A DNA stretch of 64,000 nt from Desulfocapsa sp050291935 (GCA_050291935.1 JBNKKR010000010.1:29586-93585), one strand, 5' to 3'; shown: positions 1 through 8,841, numbered from the stretch's first letter. Notes: generated by a model not told the origin, from the letters alone. Made by a program: numbers and translations.

Positions 1-1
1 G

Positions 2-100
2 ACAGGCTCACAACTCAACGGTCGTTTCTACCAGGCCAATTTAAAAACCATAGAGATGGCCGATGAAATGACCAAAAGTTTACTGGATATAAAGGCCTGA
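2..100 (+). CDS. C-terminal fragment of a probable flagellar hook/basal-body family protein (5' partial)
   Basis: An open frame runs in from the left edge and stops at TGA 98-100, giving 32 residues that end in the block ANLKTIEMADEMTKSLLDIK. A short amphipathic tail of the type YxAN...ADEM...LLDIK closes many flagellar rod/hook (FlgE/FlgF/FlgG-like) proteins, where it forms the C-terminal coiled-coil. That is a resemblance by eye to a very short stretch, so the family call is tentative. No other flagellar gene is present in this window. A stem-loop with a T-run follows at 137-180. Confidence 0.45.
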   Translation, partial: TGSQLNGRFYQANLKTIEMADEMTKSLLDIKA

Positions 101-133
101 TTTTAGCCTTTAATTCTGACTTCCTCCCCCCCC

Positions 134-781
134 TCAAACCCCGTGCAAGGGACACTCTTTGCATCGGGGTTTTTTCTTTTTACAAAACTCTTTGCAGGCA
201 GCCACAATAAGTCCATGAAATTCATTAAACAGGGCCACATCTGACGGTAAATGGTCCAAAAATTCCTGCTGGAGTCCATGATAATCAATATCTTCGGGGA
301 TAAGTTCATGGCGCGAAAATATCCGGTGGGTATAGGCGTCAATGACAAATATTGGCTTTTCAGCAACATAGAGAAGGATGGAATCGGCAGTTTCAGGTCC
401 GACACCCTTTACCCGTAACAGATTTTCCCGCGCGTCTTCCAAACTGTCATCACACAAAAACTGCAACTCTCCTTCATACTTTTCCCGAATCATATGCAGC
501 AGATTCTGTAAGCGCCTGGCCTTGATATTATAATAACCAGAAGGTCTAATATATTCAGCCAGCACATCCACAGGCATTGCTTCAAGGGCAGCAAAATCAA
601 GTTTTTCCGCCGCTTTTAAATTATTCAGGGCAAGGGTCACATTTTTCCAGTTGGTGTTCTGGGTAAGCACCGCCCCAACCAGTATTTCAAAAAGCGTATC
701 CGCTGGCCACCAATGTTGTGGCCCGTAATATTCCAGCAAACGCTCGTAGACTTCTATAAATGTATTATGTTTTGTGTGCAC
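134..781 (-). CDS. Endonuclease III-like HhH-GPD DNA glycosylase
   Basis: 215 residues of the HhH-GPD base-excision repair superfamily. The helix-hairpin-helix lies at about residues 121-135 (core GVGPETAD) and is followed by the catalytic aspartate D148 in VIDAYTHR. At the place where Nth carries its catalytic lysine (GVGRKTA) this protein has PE, so a monofunctional glycosylase without beta-lyase activity is more likely. The C-terminus has C200-x6-C207-x2-C210, three of the four cysteines of the usual [4Fe-4S] motif C-x6-C-x2-C-x5-C. The fourth position coincides exactly with the UGA stop (see findings). C196 could be an alternative ligand. The start ATG touches the stop of the upstream phosphofructokinase gene, so the two are probably co-transcribed. 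Superfamily secure, substrate unknown. Confidence 0.85.
   Translation of the reverse strand: MHTKHNTFIEVYERLLEYYGPQHWWPADTLFEILVGAVLTQNTNWKNVTLALNNLKAAEKLDFAALEAMPVDVLAEYIRPSGYYNIKARRLQNLLHMIREKYEGELQFLCDDSLEDARENLLRVKGVGPETADSILLYVAEKPIFVIDAYTHRIFSRHELIPEDIDYHGLQQEFLDHLPSDVALFNEFHGLIVAACKEFCKKKKPRCKECPLHGV
137..180 (+). terminator. Rho-independent terminator for the gene ending at 100
   Basis: AACCCCG (137-143) pairs with CGGGGTT (165-171), and the stem continues as TGCAA/TTGCA with one unpaired T. A run of T follows on the plus strand. The hairpin overlaps the 3' end of the convergent glycosylase gene. Confidence 0.75.
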
Positions 782-1867
782 TTAATCGCCCAGACAGATA
801 CCAATATCCCTTGCCGTATAGACCTTATCGCTTTCAATATTGACTTTTTTTCTCGACTTCACCGCATCCACCAGGGGAACGGAGCCCATATGGGGCGAAG
901 CAAGGGCCACCATATGTCCAAAAGTCCCCTCTTCTATCAAACGGACTGCAGCGGTGCCAAAACGCATGGCGAGGAGTCGGTCAAAAGTGGTGGGCGAGCC
1001 ACCTCGCTGCAAGTGTCCGAGCACCAACGAACGGGTGTCTTTTCCGGTACGTTCTCGTACTTCCTGCGCCACCCATTCACCTATCCCGCCAAGGAGCAGC
1101 TCAGAACGACCGACTTCTCCGGTTCCCTTACTGATAACGTGGCCACCACGGGCCACAGCCCCTTCTGCCACCACCACAATGGAATAATTTTTTCCATGCA
1201 GTTCATTATCCATTATTTTTGCGCACACCTTTTCCATATCAAAGGGAATCTCTGGAATCAAGAGTACATCCGCCCCACCTGAAATCCCGGAATAGAGCGC
1301 AATCCACCCGGAATCACGACCCATCACTTCCACCACCAGCACCCGGTCATGGGATTTTGCGGTGGAATGCAGCTTATCCAAAGCCTCCGTTGCTGTTGAT
1401 ACCGCCGTATCAAAACCAAAGGTTCTATCTGTTGCTTCTAAATCATTATCGATGGTTTTAGGTACCCCCACAACCGGCATCCCCATTTCCGAAAAGCGTC
1501 TTGCAATATCCAAACTGCCATCCCCGCCAATGGCCACATGGCAATCAAAGCCCATTCTCTTAAAATTATTAAGCATTTTATCTGAGATATCAACAACTTT
1601 CACTTCACCCGCAAGGTTTTCGACGGGCATTGCAAAGGGATTTCCTTTATTGGTAGAACCTAAAATGGTCCCTCCAATTGCATAAATTTCATCCACATCA
1701 TCGACAGTTAAACGATGCATCTCATCATGATCAAGCAAGCCTTTATAGCCACTGCGGCTTCCATACACTTCCCATCCCTTTCTGTAACAGGCATGTACCA
1801 CCGCATAAATCACCGCATTGAGCCCCGGGGCATCTCCACCGCCCGTAGATATCATAATTTTTTTCAT
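782..1867 (-). CDS. pfkA: 6-phosphofructokinase
   Basis: 361 residues, phosphofructokinase family. It phosphorylates fructose 6-phosphate in the cytosol, the committed step of glycolysis. Visible motifs: N-terminal glycine loop ISTGGGDAPGLN, GGDGS at 114-118, PKTIDND at 136-142, and the substrate block MGRDSGW. Gly in GGDGS is the ATP-type signature, while Lys in PKTIDND is usual in PPi-type and some group III enzymes. This G/K pairing leaves the phosphoryl donor formally open, with ATP favoured. An AAGGA-type ribosome site precedes the ATG. The glycosylase gene follows without a gap. Confidence 0.95.
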   Translation of the reverse strand: MKKIMISTGGGDAPGLNAVIYAVVHACYRKGWEVYGSRSGYKGLLDHDEMHRLTVDDVDEIYAIGGTILGSTNKGNPFAMPVENLAGEVKVVDISDKMLNNFKRMGFDCHVAIGGDGSLDIARRFSEMGMPVVGVPKTIDNDLEATDRTFGFDTAVSTATEALDKLHSTAKSHDRVLVVEVMGRDSGWIALYSGISGGADVLLIPEIPFDMEKVCAKIMDNELHGKNYSIVVVAEGAVARGGHVISKGTGEVGRSELLLGGIGEWVAQEVRERTGKDTRSLVLGHLQRGGSPTTFDRLLAMRFGTAAVRLIEEGTFGHMVALASPHMGSVPLVDAVKSRKKVNIESDKVYTARDIGICLGD

Positions 1868-1990
1868 AAAGTTAATCCTTTTTCCTTCACATCATTACGC
1901 TTATGTGCGACTATCCTATAGGGAACAAATAACTTTTTCTTTATATTACTGATTATCTGATGCTCTTTCTCATCTTTTTCTGTATTGAGA

Positions 1991-2018
1991 TTGACTTCTT
2001 TTGGTGAGTTATTATGAT
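1991..2018 (+). promoter_or_regulatory. Putative sigma-70 promoter of the selenoprotein gene
   Basis: TTGACT at 1991-1996 and TATGAT at 2013-2018 are separated by 16 nt, about 115 nt before the ATG at 2134. Recognised by consensus only. Confidence 0.45.
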
Positions 2019-2133
2019 TGTAGCATATTCCAATGGCGGAGGGTGAGACTTTTTTTCTCCGTCAATGCGTTGATGATACAAGAAATAAAGCATTTTTGCT
2101 TGTTTAATTTTAGTCCATAAAAGGGAGGAATTC

Positions 2134-2472
2134 ATGTCTGATTTTACAGTTACAGACCAGGCCGTTGAAAAACTCAAGGAGTACCTTGATCAGAACAATA
2201 TCAGTTCTGCTCTACGTATTGCCTTGATGCAGGGTGGCTGAAGCGGCCCATCATTGGGATTGGCTCTGGATGAGCCAAAAGACAACGACAAAGTTTATGA
2301 TCAGGACGAGCTTACGTTTCTGGTCGAAGAGGGATTGATGAACACCTGCGGTTCCATTAAAGTGGAATTTATTGACGCTGGTCCCCGTTCCGGTTTTGGA
2401 ATCACATCCGCCAACTCCATCGGTGGCGGTGGATGTTCTTCCGGATCATGCAGCTCAGGTGGATGTGGTTGA
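2134..2472 (+). CDS. HesB/IscA-like selenoprotein (in-frame UGA = Sec36)
   Basis: The frame from ATG 2134 (ribosome site GGGAGG at 2123-2128) to TGA 2470-2472 is 112 residues if the in-frame TGA at 2239-2241 is read as selenocysteine. A conventional caller sees only the piece after the UGA. The context GG-U-SGPS matches the GCSG motif of A-type iron-sulfur carriers, so Sec replaces the first cluster-binding cysteine. Homology continues unbroken after the UGA (LGLAL, then FIDAGPRSGFG) and the tail is cysteine-rich (GGGGCSSGSCSSGGCG). A 7-bp hairpin with a G-containing loop sits 18 nt after the UGA. HesB-like selenoproteins are known in deltaproteobacteria. The exact role, cluster carrier or redox protein, is unproven. 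Confidence 0.9.
2260..2278 (+). promoter_or_regulatory. Bacterial SECIS hairpin
   Basis: TTGGCTC (2260-2266) pairs perfectly with GAGCCAA (2272-2278) around the loop TGGAT, which has a G as its second base. The loop begins 25 nt after the UGA. Spacing, stem length and loop G fit the known bacterial SECIS consensus recognised by SelB. Confidence 0.75.
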
Positions 2473-2532
2473 TTTGCCAGAACCAGGCTGAGCAGACTGC
2501 CCATTCGATTAGAATGTACGCCCTTTTCGGAT

Positions 2533-2559
2533 GAGCAGATAAGCTGCTTGGCTCAGCTT
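2533..2559. repeat. Interspersed palindromic repeat, copy 1 (diverged)
   Basis: 23 of 27 positions match the core of copies 2 (5616-5642) and 3 (43876-43902). The core contains AAGCTG...CAGCTT, able to form a 6-bp hairpin. It lies between the selenoprotein gene and its terminator-like stem-loop. Confidence 0.55.
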
Positions 2560-2567
2560 TTATACCA

Positions 2568-2611
2568 CCACAACAACACGAGGCGTTTCTTTTCCCCTCG
2601 TGCTGTTGTGG
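2568..2611 (+). terminator. Long stem-loop after the selenoprotein gene
   Basis: Arms 2568-2583 and 2596-2611 pair over 16 positions with one mismatch. The following bases are pyrimidine-rich but lack a clean T-run, so it may act as a terminator or an mRNA-stabilising structure. Confidence 0.55.
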
Positions 2612-2662
2612 TCCCTTCCTCATATTATTTTAGGGTAGTTTTACAACTTCGGGTGAGAAATC

Positions 2663-4432
2663 GTGCGTTTTCAAAGCGTTGCCTGCTCCTTCTTCCCCCT
2701 GTTCCTTTTCTCCAGCGTACTTCTCTTCCCCTTTGTAGCGTGTGCAACAGTTCACCTAACGGTGTCCGTTTCCGGACTAAACAAGGTCTTGGAACAAAAT
2801 GTTCTCCACTACTTACAAATTAACAACTACAAAGATCATAAGGAGCTCAGTCCAAGTTGGATTCGGCATCTCCATAGTGGGGCGGAAAAAGAAATTCAAG
2901 AAGCATTATATCCCTATGGATATTATCACGCCAAAATCCAAAAAGAGCTTACACATGAGGAAGACAACTGGAATGCAAGCTACACTGTTTCGGCTGGAGA
3001 ACCCAATATTGTAAACAAATACACCATTAAATGGCTCGGAGAAGGAGCTGGTAATCCACGCCTGCAAAGTGCCATTGCAGAGTATCTGCAAAACACAGAT
3101 GGTCAGGTCATTCACAGCAAATTTGAGGCCGCAAAAACCCATTTTTTACAGATCGCCTCTTCCAATGGCTACCCCCAGGCCAAAATCATCAAAAGTGAAA
3201 TAGTTGTTGAACAGAAAAGTTATGATGCGGAAATGACATTACTCATGGAAACGGGCCCCCTCTACTTTTTGGGTGAAGTAAGCTTCAATCAGAATTTTCT
3301 GGATCCAGCCCTTCTTCAAAAATATGTGCGTCTGCAAGCGTCTCAACCCTATTCCCATGACGCGCTCCTTACATTGCAGCAAGACCTTATCGCATCGAGC
3401 TACGCAAGAGAAGTGACAATAAAGCCCCAATTTGACCAGGCCTATGATCAACTGCTGCCAGTGGAAGTGGTGTTAAAACCCATAATCCCCTATAAAATTT
3501 CCTTTGGACTTGGTTATGAGACCGATATCGGTATCCGAGGTTCAGGCCTTTTAGAAGATCGCTTGATCAATCACCATGGTCACCATTCCGAGCTGTTTAC
3601 AAAACTTTCTTCCAAGGAGGGAGAGATGCGTGGTCAATATTATATTCCCATCCACAACGTGCTTACTGACAGTTGGGTATCCTCTGCTTCCGGCGAATAC
3701 GAAAAGACCTCTGATACCAGCAGCAATACCGTAACTTTTGAGACAGCTCTTCTTAGGCAACATCCGCAAAATATCTATTTTTTCAAAACATTTCTCTTGG
3801 GTTCCTACGACTCTTTCACCCTGGGTGACACGCCCCGTGTCAACTCAAAACTCTTCTCCATCGGTGGAACCATTCGTCTTTCAGAAATGGAAGAGAGTAT
3901 CTTTCCGCTCTTTGCCTATTCCATCTACGCCGACCTTCGTGGGGCCACAGAACTGCTACTGTCCGACACAAATTATCTCCGGGTCCATATTAAAGGAAGA
4001 TACCTGCACAAACTTGGGGAAAACAGTAGATTAGACACCCATTTTGAGTTTGGCTCAACTTGGGTCCAAGATTATGATATCTACCCAACATCACTTCGCT
4101 TCTTCGCAGGAGGCGACAGTTCTGTGCGTGGCTATAGATATGCGTCCCTTGGCCCAATAAACGCAGATGGAGAGAATGCTGGCGGAAAACATATTGTAAC
4201 GGCAAGCATTGAATACAACTACCGGGTTCAGGAATCCTGGGTAGTTGATCTTTTTACAGACGCGGGTAATGCCTACGACAACAGCCTTGAAAAGGTGTAT
4301 ATCGGCTCAGGTATTGGCTGTCGTTGGCACGCACCATTTGGTTCACTCCGTCTTGATCTCGCCTGGCCGGTGAGTGAAAACCCGGAATTTGATGATCTCC
4401 GGGTGCATATTGGATTTGGGGCAACGTTGTGA
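2663..4432 (+). CDS. tamA: TamA-like outer-membrane protein (Omp85/BamA superfamily)
   Basis: 589 residues from a GTG start. A signal peptide (hydrophobic about residues 7-27) is followed by POTRA-type repeats to about residue 270 and then a 16-strand-type barrel with the Omp85 signature SVRGYR. The protein ends with a beta-strand finishing in hydrophobic/aromatic residues (IGFGATL). TamA works with TamB to insert proteins and move lipids between the inner and outer membranes. The next gene is TamB, overlapping by four bases (GTGA), which strongly supports the identification. Three POTRA domains, rather than the five of BamA, fit TamA. Confidence 0.9.
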   Translation: MRFQSVACSFFPLFLFSSVLLFPFVACATVHLTVSVSGLNKVLEQNVLHYLQINNYKDHKELSPSWIRHLHSGAEKEIQEALYPYGYYHAKIQKELTHEEDNWNASYTVSAGEPNIVNKYTIKWLGEGAGNPRLQSAIAEYLQNTDGQVIHSKFEAAKTHFLQIASSNGYPQAKIIKSEIVVEQKSYDAEMTLLMETGPLYFLGEVSFNQNFLDPALLQKYVRLQASQPYSHDALLTLQQDLIASSYAREVTIKPQFDQAYDQLLPVEVVLKPIIPYKISFGLGYETDIGIRGSGLLEDRLINHHGHHSELFTKLSSKEGEMRGQYYIPIHNVLTDSWVSSASGEYEKTSDTSSNTVTFETALLRQHPQNIYFFKTFLLGSYDSFTLGDTPRVNSKLFSIGGTIRLSEMEESIFPLFAYSIYADLRGATELLLSDTNYLRVHIKGRYLHKLGENSRLDTHFEFGSTWVQDYDIYPTSLRFFAGGDSSVRGYRYASLGPINADGENAGGKHIVTASIEYNYRVQESWVVDLFTDAGNAYDNSLEKVYIGSGIGCRWHAPFGSLRLDLAWPVSENPEFDDLRVHIGFGATL

Positions 4433-7400
4433 GAAAATGGGCCCGCCGAACAGGAATTGCTTGCTTACTTCTTTTATTATTATTGCCTTGCGGCCTCTTA
4501 TCGCTTTTTGCCACCCAGAATGGCACCAGGCTTATACTCGCATGCAGCGAATATTTTTTTTCTCCTTCCCTTCATATCGGTTCCAGTAAGGGAAGTTTTC
4601 TCTACCAGTTACAGCTAAATGATGTATCCTGGAGTAATCAGAACAGCGGCAGGATAGAAATAAAAACATTGCTTCTGCATTGGAGGAGCCAGGACTTACT
4701 CAAACGCCACCTCCATATCGTAGAACTTAGTACCACGGGGCTGCGCTACACAGCTCCCTTAAAAGAAACTCAGGCCCAAACAGCAACAGCAACTACCCTG
4801 CCGGACCTTATACTCCCCATCAGCATTAGCATTGATCGACTCCATACCGAAGATACAATGTTGTATGCAGCTAAAAACAAGGCACCTCTACAAATCGATA
4901 ATCTTGATCTTTCCGCACTATGGGAAAAAGCAGGCATCACCCTAAAAAATTTCTCTGTACAAATACCTCATCTCAACATCACCGCCAGGGGCACCCTTTC
5001 TCCAACAGAGAACTACTCAATAAACCTGGAAACAACTCTACAAACACAGCCTCCTGACTACCCCGCTGTCAAAATATACGGAAAATACAAGGGTGATACA
5101 AAAAAATTGTCCATACAAGAGCAATTTACAGGTGATATAAGAGGTGCGCTTGCGGCAACGATGCAAGATTTACTCACTACCCCTTCCTGGAAGGCTTCCT
5201 TTTCCAGGATTCAATGTAATAGCAAACTATTCCAAGCCGATATTCCAGGAGAAATAACAGGAACAATAGAGTCCATGGGTAATGTGCACCATTTCAAGAC
5301 CACAGCCCAGCTCGCCATGCAGGATAACAATAAGGCGATGTTTAACTGGGATGGTAGTGTTGATATCGACACAGACATACAAACATCGTCCTTACAGATA
5401 AACAAATGCACCCTCTCCCAAACAAATGGTCCGGCAAGCATCGATCTTGCCGGGATCGTTTCCATGGAGCAGGATTTCGATATCAAAATGCGGTGGCAGG
5501 ACCTCCAGTGGCCGCTAACTCAAGAAGCCCAGTACAAAGCAAATGCAGGTCAACTTCGTATCAAGGGAAATGTCGATAACCACCGACTTATACCGCCAGG
5601 GCATAAGTTTCGTAAGAGCAGACAAGCTGCTCAACTCAGCTTTAACTTCAACACCAGCCTTTCCACCCCCACCACACCAGAAGCTACTGTTCAACTCATA
5701 AGCCACGGTTCCCTTATGGACCATCTGATCGATATTGATATACACGCCCCCACCTTGGCAGATCTTTCCCTTGCACTGCATGGAAGGTACCAAACAACAA
5801 ACGATCGTTGGCAGGCGACAGTACATGGGCTTCGTCTCTCCACCCAGGAACTTGGCATCTGGCAGAACCGGGAAGAAGCCGATCTCCATATCGGCAAAAC
5901 AGCGGCAGAGCTATCACAACTCTGTATCAACCACGATGGGGCGGCACTTTGCTTACAAGGAAACTGGGACAAAGAAGGGAAAACGACAACGGGCAACATA
6001 TCACTTAAGGATTTTTCGCTCCACTGGCTTTCGCCCTGGTTTCCTCAACACCTTGATGACCTGCAGGGCATGCTATCTATTGAAGCGAAAGCCCTGCAAA
6101 AAGAGAAGCTCAATGCATCTGTTGTTGGCAAAATAACACCAGGAACAATCCACTATAGCACACCTCAAAAACAGGGTATTCTGGATCATCAGGGTGCCGC
6201 CTTTTCCCTTGAACTTGAGGGACAAGAAGTACAATCTTCTCTTTTTGTTAGTGTGGACTCAAATCGCATTGAAGCAGAACTACACTCTCCTGATATGCTC
6301 AACAGTGATCAAAATCATTCACCAACACTGGCTGGAACAATACATGTCGATGCTCCCAACTTTACACTGGCTAAGTCGTTGGTGGACGAAATTGAAAGAC
6401 TGCAAGCAAAACTTGAAGCGGATTTTTCGGTCTCCGGAAAGCTTTTCGAACCAAATATTAACGGTCAGGGAACATTTACCATTGCTGATCTTTTTATTCC
6501 TGCCATCGGCTGTGAACTCCAAGAGAGTTCCTTTGCACTTGTAGCAAGTAAGGATACAATTTCAACAACGGGAAATGTTAATGGAGTTGTGGGATTTATG
6601 ACTCTTGATGGCAATCTATTGCTTAATAAAGAGAAGCGTTATCCCGCAGAACTCACCCTCCATGCGGAGAATTTTAAGCTTATCAACTTACCGGAAATAC
6701 AAATTTTTCTAAACTCTGATCTTTCCTACAAAAGTAGGAAGGATATCAACCTGCTCTCAGGCACACTGGAAATCCCCCAAGCGGAAGTGCTCTTAAAAAC
6801 GCTCCCCCAAGGGACAGAATCCGTTTCACCGGATATTGTTATTAGCAATACAGAAAAAAAAGAAGAGCCGAAATCTCCCGTTGCCATGGCCTTGCAGATA
6901 ATCCTTGGCAAAGAAGTGTTTTTTGCTGGATTTGGGGCAAACGGTTTTATCGACGGGAAGCTTCACATCACAGCCAAACCAGACGAGCAGATGCTTGGCA
7001 GCGGAGAATTTCATATCAGAGAGGGCAGCTACCGGGCATATGGCCAGGATCTTGATATTGAAAACGGTGTTATTTCTTTTCCCGGCGGCCCGCTTTCTCA
7101 ACCCGGAATCTCATTTCGGGCAAGCAAAACCATCGGGGATGTGGTGGCGGGACTTGCCATCATAGGCCCTGCCACCAAGCCACAAATAACTCCCTACTCC
7201 CGTCCTCCCATGCCTAAGAGCCAGATCCTTTCATATCTGCTTACCGGCTCACCTCCAGGCGCAGGAGGTGCACGACTGTCTGTTGGACGACAGATCAACA
7301 ATAAGCTCTCCGTCGCCATCGCCACCGATACCAAAACCGGCGAAAAGGAGTTTATTTCACGTTACAGGTTAAACAGAAAAATCCACGTGGAAGCAAGTAC

Positions 7401-7488
7401 CGGAAGTGGCAGAAATGGAGCAGAAATCGTCTACTCCACCGAATTTGGTGGTGAAAACGAACCAGAACAGCCAGATACCACCCAATAG
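4429..7488 (+). CDS. tamB: TamB-like translocation and assembly module protein
   Basis: 1019 residues from a GTG start overlapping the tamA stop. One N-terminal membrane anchor (about residues 9-28) precedes a long, repetitive, beta-rich periplasmic region of the AsmA/TamB bridge type and a C-terminal DUF490 domain. That domain ends in the characteristic blocks PGAGGARLSVGRQI and VEASTGSGRNG. TamB spans the periplasm and partners TamA. Oddity: residues about 388-405 are encoded by DNA at 5589-5642 that closely matches an intergenic palindromic repeat near 43.8 kb, with 27 of 27 core bases identical. An 18-codon mobile palindrome may therefore have been tolerated in frame. Confidence 0.9.
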   Translation: MRKWARRTGIACLLLLLLLPCGLLSLFATQNGTRLILACSEYFFSPSLHIGSSKGSFLYQLQLNDVSWSNQNSGRIEIKTLLLHWRSQDLLKRHLHIVELSTTGLRYTAPLKETQAQTATATTLPDLILPISISIDRLHTEDTMLYAAKNKAPLQIDNLDLSALWEKAGITLKNFSVQIPHLNITARGTLSPTENYSINLETTLQTQPPDYPAVKIYGKYKGDTKKLSIQEQFTGDIRGALAATMQDLLTTPSWKASFSRIQCNSKLFQADIPGEITGTIESMGNVHHFKTTAQLAMQDNNKAMFNWDGSVDIDTDIQTSSLQINKCTLSQTNGPASIDLAGIVSMEQDFDIKMRWQDLQWPLTQEAQYKANAGQLRIKGNVDNHRLIPPGHKFRKSRQAAQLSFNFNTSLSTPTTPEATVQLISHGSLMDHLIDIDIHAPTLADLSLALHGRYQTTNDRWQATVHGLRLSTQELGIWQNREEADLHIGKTAAELSQLCINHDGAALCLQGNWDKEGKTTTGNISLKDFSLHWLSPWFPQHLDDLQGMLSIEAKALQKEKLNASVVGKITPGTIHYSTPQKQGILDHQGAAFSLELEGQEVQSSLFVSVDSNRIEAELHSPDMLNSDQNHSPTLAGTIHVDAPNFTLAKSLVDEIERLQAKLEADFSVSGKLFEPNINGQGTFTIADLFIPAIGCELQESSFALVASKDTISTTGNVNGVVGFMTLDGNLLLNKEKRYPAELTLHAENFKLINLPEIQIFLNSDLSYKSRKDINLLSGTLEIPQAEVLLKTLPQGTESVSPDIVISNTEKKEEPKSPVAMALQIILGKEVFFAGFGANGFIDGKLHITAKPDEQMLGSGEFHIREGSYRAYGQDLDIENGVISFPGGPLSQPGISFRASKTIGDVVAGLAIIGPATKPQITPYSRPPMPKSQILSYLLTGSPPGAGGARLSVGRQINNKLSVAIATDTKTGEKEFISRYRLNRKIHVEASTGSGRNGAEIVYSTEFGGENEPEQPDTTQ
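5589..5642. repeat. Interspersed palindromic repeat, copy 2, inside tamB in frame
   Basis: The core 5616-5642 is identical over 27 bases to 43876-43902, and the left block 5589-5603 matches 43821-43835 at 14 of 15 bases. The two blocks are 28 nt closer together than in the intergenic copy. The 54-nt segment is an exact multiple of three and is translated as part of TamB, including the peptide SRQAAQLSF. Confidence 0.6.
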
Positions 7489-7492
7489 AAGA

Positions 7493-8839
7493 TTAGCTCT
7501 TCTTCTTTTCCCGGTTCTTATCACGGATATAGAGCTGCAATGGCACCTTATCAAGTCGTAATCCTTCGCGAAACTTGTTGATCAGATAGCGTTCATAGGA
7601 AAAATGCACCCCTTTTGCACTATTACTCATCACCACAAATTTTGGAGGACAACTCCCCACCTGGGAGGTGTAGTAGAATTTCAATCGTTTATTTTTATAT
7701 ATTGGTGGAGAATGACTCTCCACCGCATCCTTTAACAGACGATTCAAAGCAGAAGTGGGAAAGGAAGCGGTAAACTGCTTATACACCGCACCAATTGTTG
7801 GAAAAAGCCTTTTTATTCCATACCCCGTGAGGGCAGAAGCGGTGAGAAGGGGTGCAAAGCCAACAAAGGGAACAGCAAGTCCAATCTCAGCCATAAGCCG
7901 TTTTTGCCGCTCTTTATCATCTTGCACAAGGTCCCATTTATTGACCAGCAGGATAAGCCCCCTGCCCTGCTCCTGGGTATAGCCAATTACCTTGGTATCC
8001 TGTTCGGTAATGCCTTCTTCCGCATCTATTAACACCACAGCAATATCACATCGTTCAAGGGCGGCTAGAGATTTTAGAATGGAAAATTTTTCTATTTTTG
8101 CCGTGGTTTTGCCCTTCCGCCTAATACCTGCCGTATCGATTAGGAGGTAGTTGTACTTCCCATGACTTAACTGGGTATCCACCGAGTCCCTGGTCGTTCC
8201 GGACACATTGGAAACCACCATTCTATTAGCCCCAAGTATCTGATTAATCATGGATGATTTCCCGACATTGGGACGTCCAAAAAAGGCAACTTTTATAGTA
8301 TTTTCCGGAAGATCCAATCCAGCATCGCTCGTTTTCAGCGTTGCCGCGACCTCATTCATTAAAGTTACGTAACCATATTTATGCTCAGCAGAACAGGGCC
8401 AAAACTTCTCCACGCCAAGCTCATAAAACTGCGGAAGATCTTCCACTTCCTGGGCCGGGCTATCAATTTTATTCACCACATAAAAGACCTTCTTGTCAGT
8501 ACGACGCAACAGTTTGGTCACTTCATGATCCTGCGGTGTTACCCCTTGACGGCCATCCATCAAAAAAAGAATAATATCGGCTTCCTCGATGGCAGTAAGA
8601 GCCTGATCCCTGATATGGCCTCCCATTGAGTCACCGCTGATATCCTCAATACCGCCGGTATCAACCAACATAAAGCCCTTTCCCTCCCAACTCACTTTGT
8701 CATAATGACGATCTCTGGTTACCCCGGGAGTGGGATCGACCAAGGCCTTTCTTGATCTGGTGATGCGGTTAAAGAGCGTGGATTTGCCGACATTGGGCCT
8801 TCCCACCAGAGCCACAACAGAGTGGGTTTGAAGTACCAT
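7493..8839 (-). CDS. der: Ribosome-associated GTPase Der (EngA)
   Basis: 448 residues with the diagnostic tandem G domains: GRPNVGKST near residue 13 and GRPNVGKSS near residue 188, each followed by its DxxG (DTGG, DTAG) and NKxD (NKID, NKWD) motifs. A C-terminal KH-like domain ends in a basic tail. Der acts in 50S subunit assembly. It is convergent with tamB, only four bases apart, and just downstream of a lipoprotein gene on the same strand. Confidence 0.97.
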   Translation of the reverse strand: MVLQTHSVVALVGRPNVGKSTLFNRITRSRKALVDPTPGVTRDRHYDKVSWEGKGFMLVDTGGIEDISGDSMGGHIRDQALTAIEEADIILFLMDGRQGVTPQDHEVTKLLRRTDKKVFYVVNKIDSPAQEVEDLPQFYELGVEKFWPCSAEHKYGYVTLMNEVAATLKTSDAGLDLPENTIKVAFFGRPNVGKSSMINQILGANRMVVSNVSGTTRDSVDTQLSHGKYNYLLIDTAGIRRKGKTTAKIEKFSILKSLAALERCDIAVVLIDAEEGITEQDTKVIGYTQEQGRGLILLVNKWDLVQDDKERQKRLMAEIGLAVPFVGFAPLLTASALTGYGIKRLFPTIGAVYKQFTASFPTSALNRLLKDAVESHSPPIYKNKRLKFYYTSQVGSCPPKFVVMSNSAKGVHFSYERYLINKFREGLRLDKVPLQLYIRDKNREKKKS

Positions 8840-8841
8840 AA

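Noticed and set aside
2254..2472. Stand-alone 72-residue protein
   Set aside because: It starts inside the selenoprotein, just after the Sec codon, and lacks its own ribosome site.
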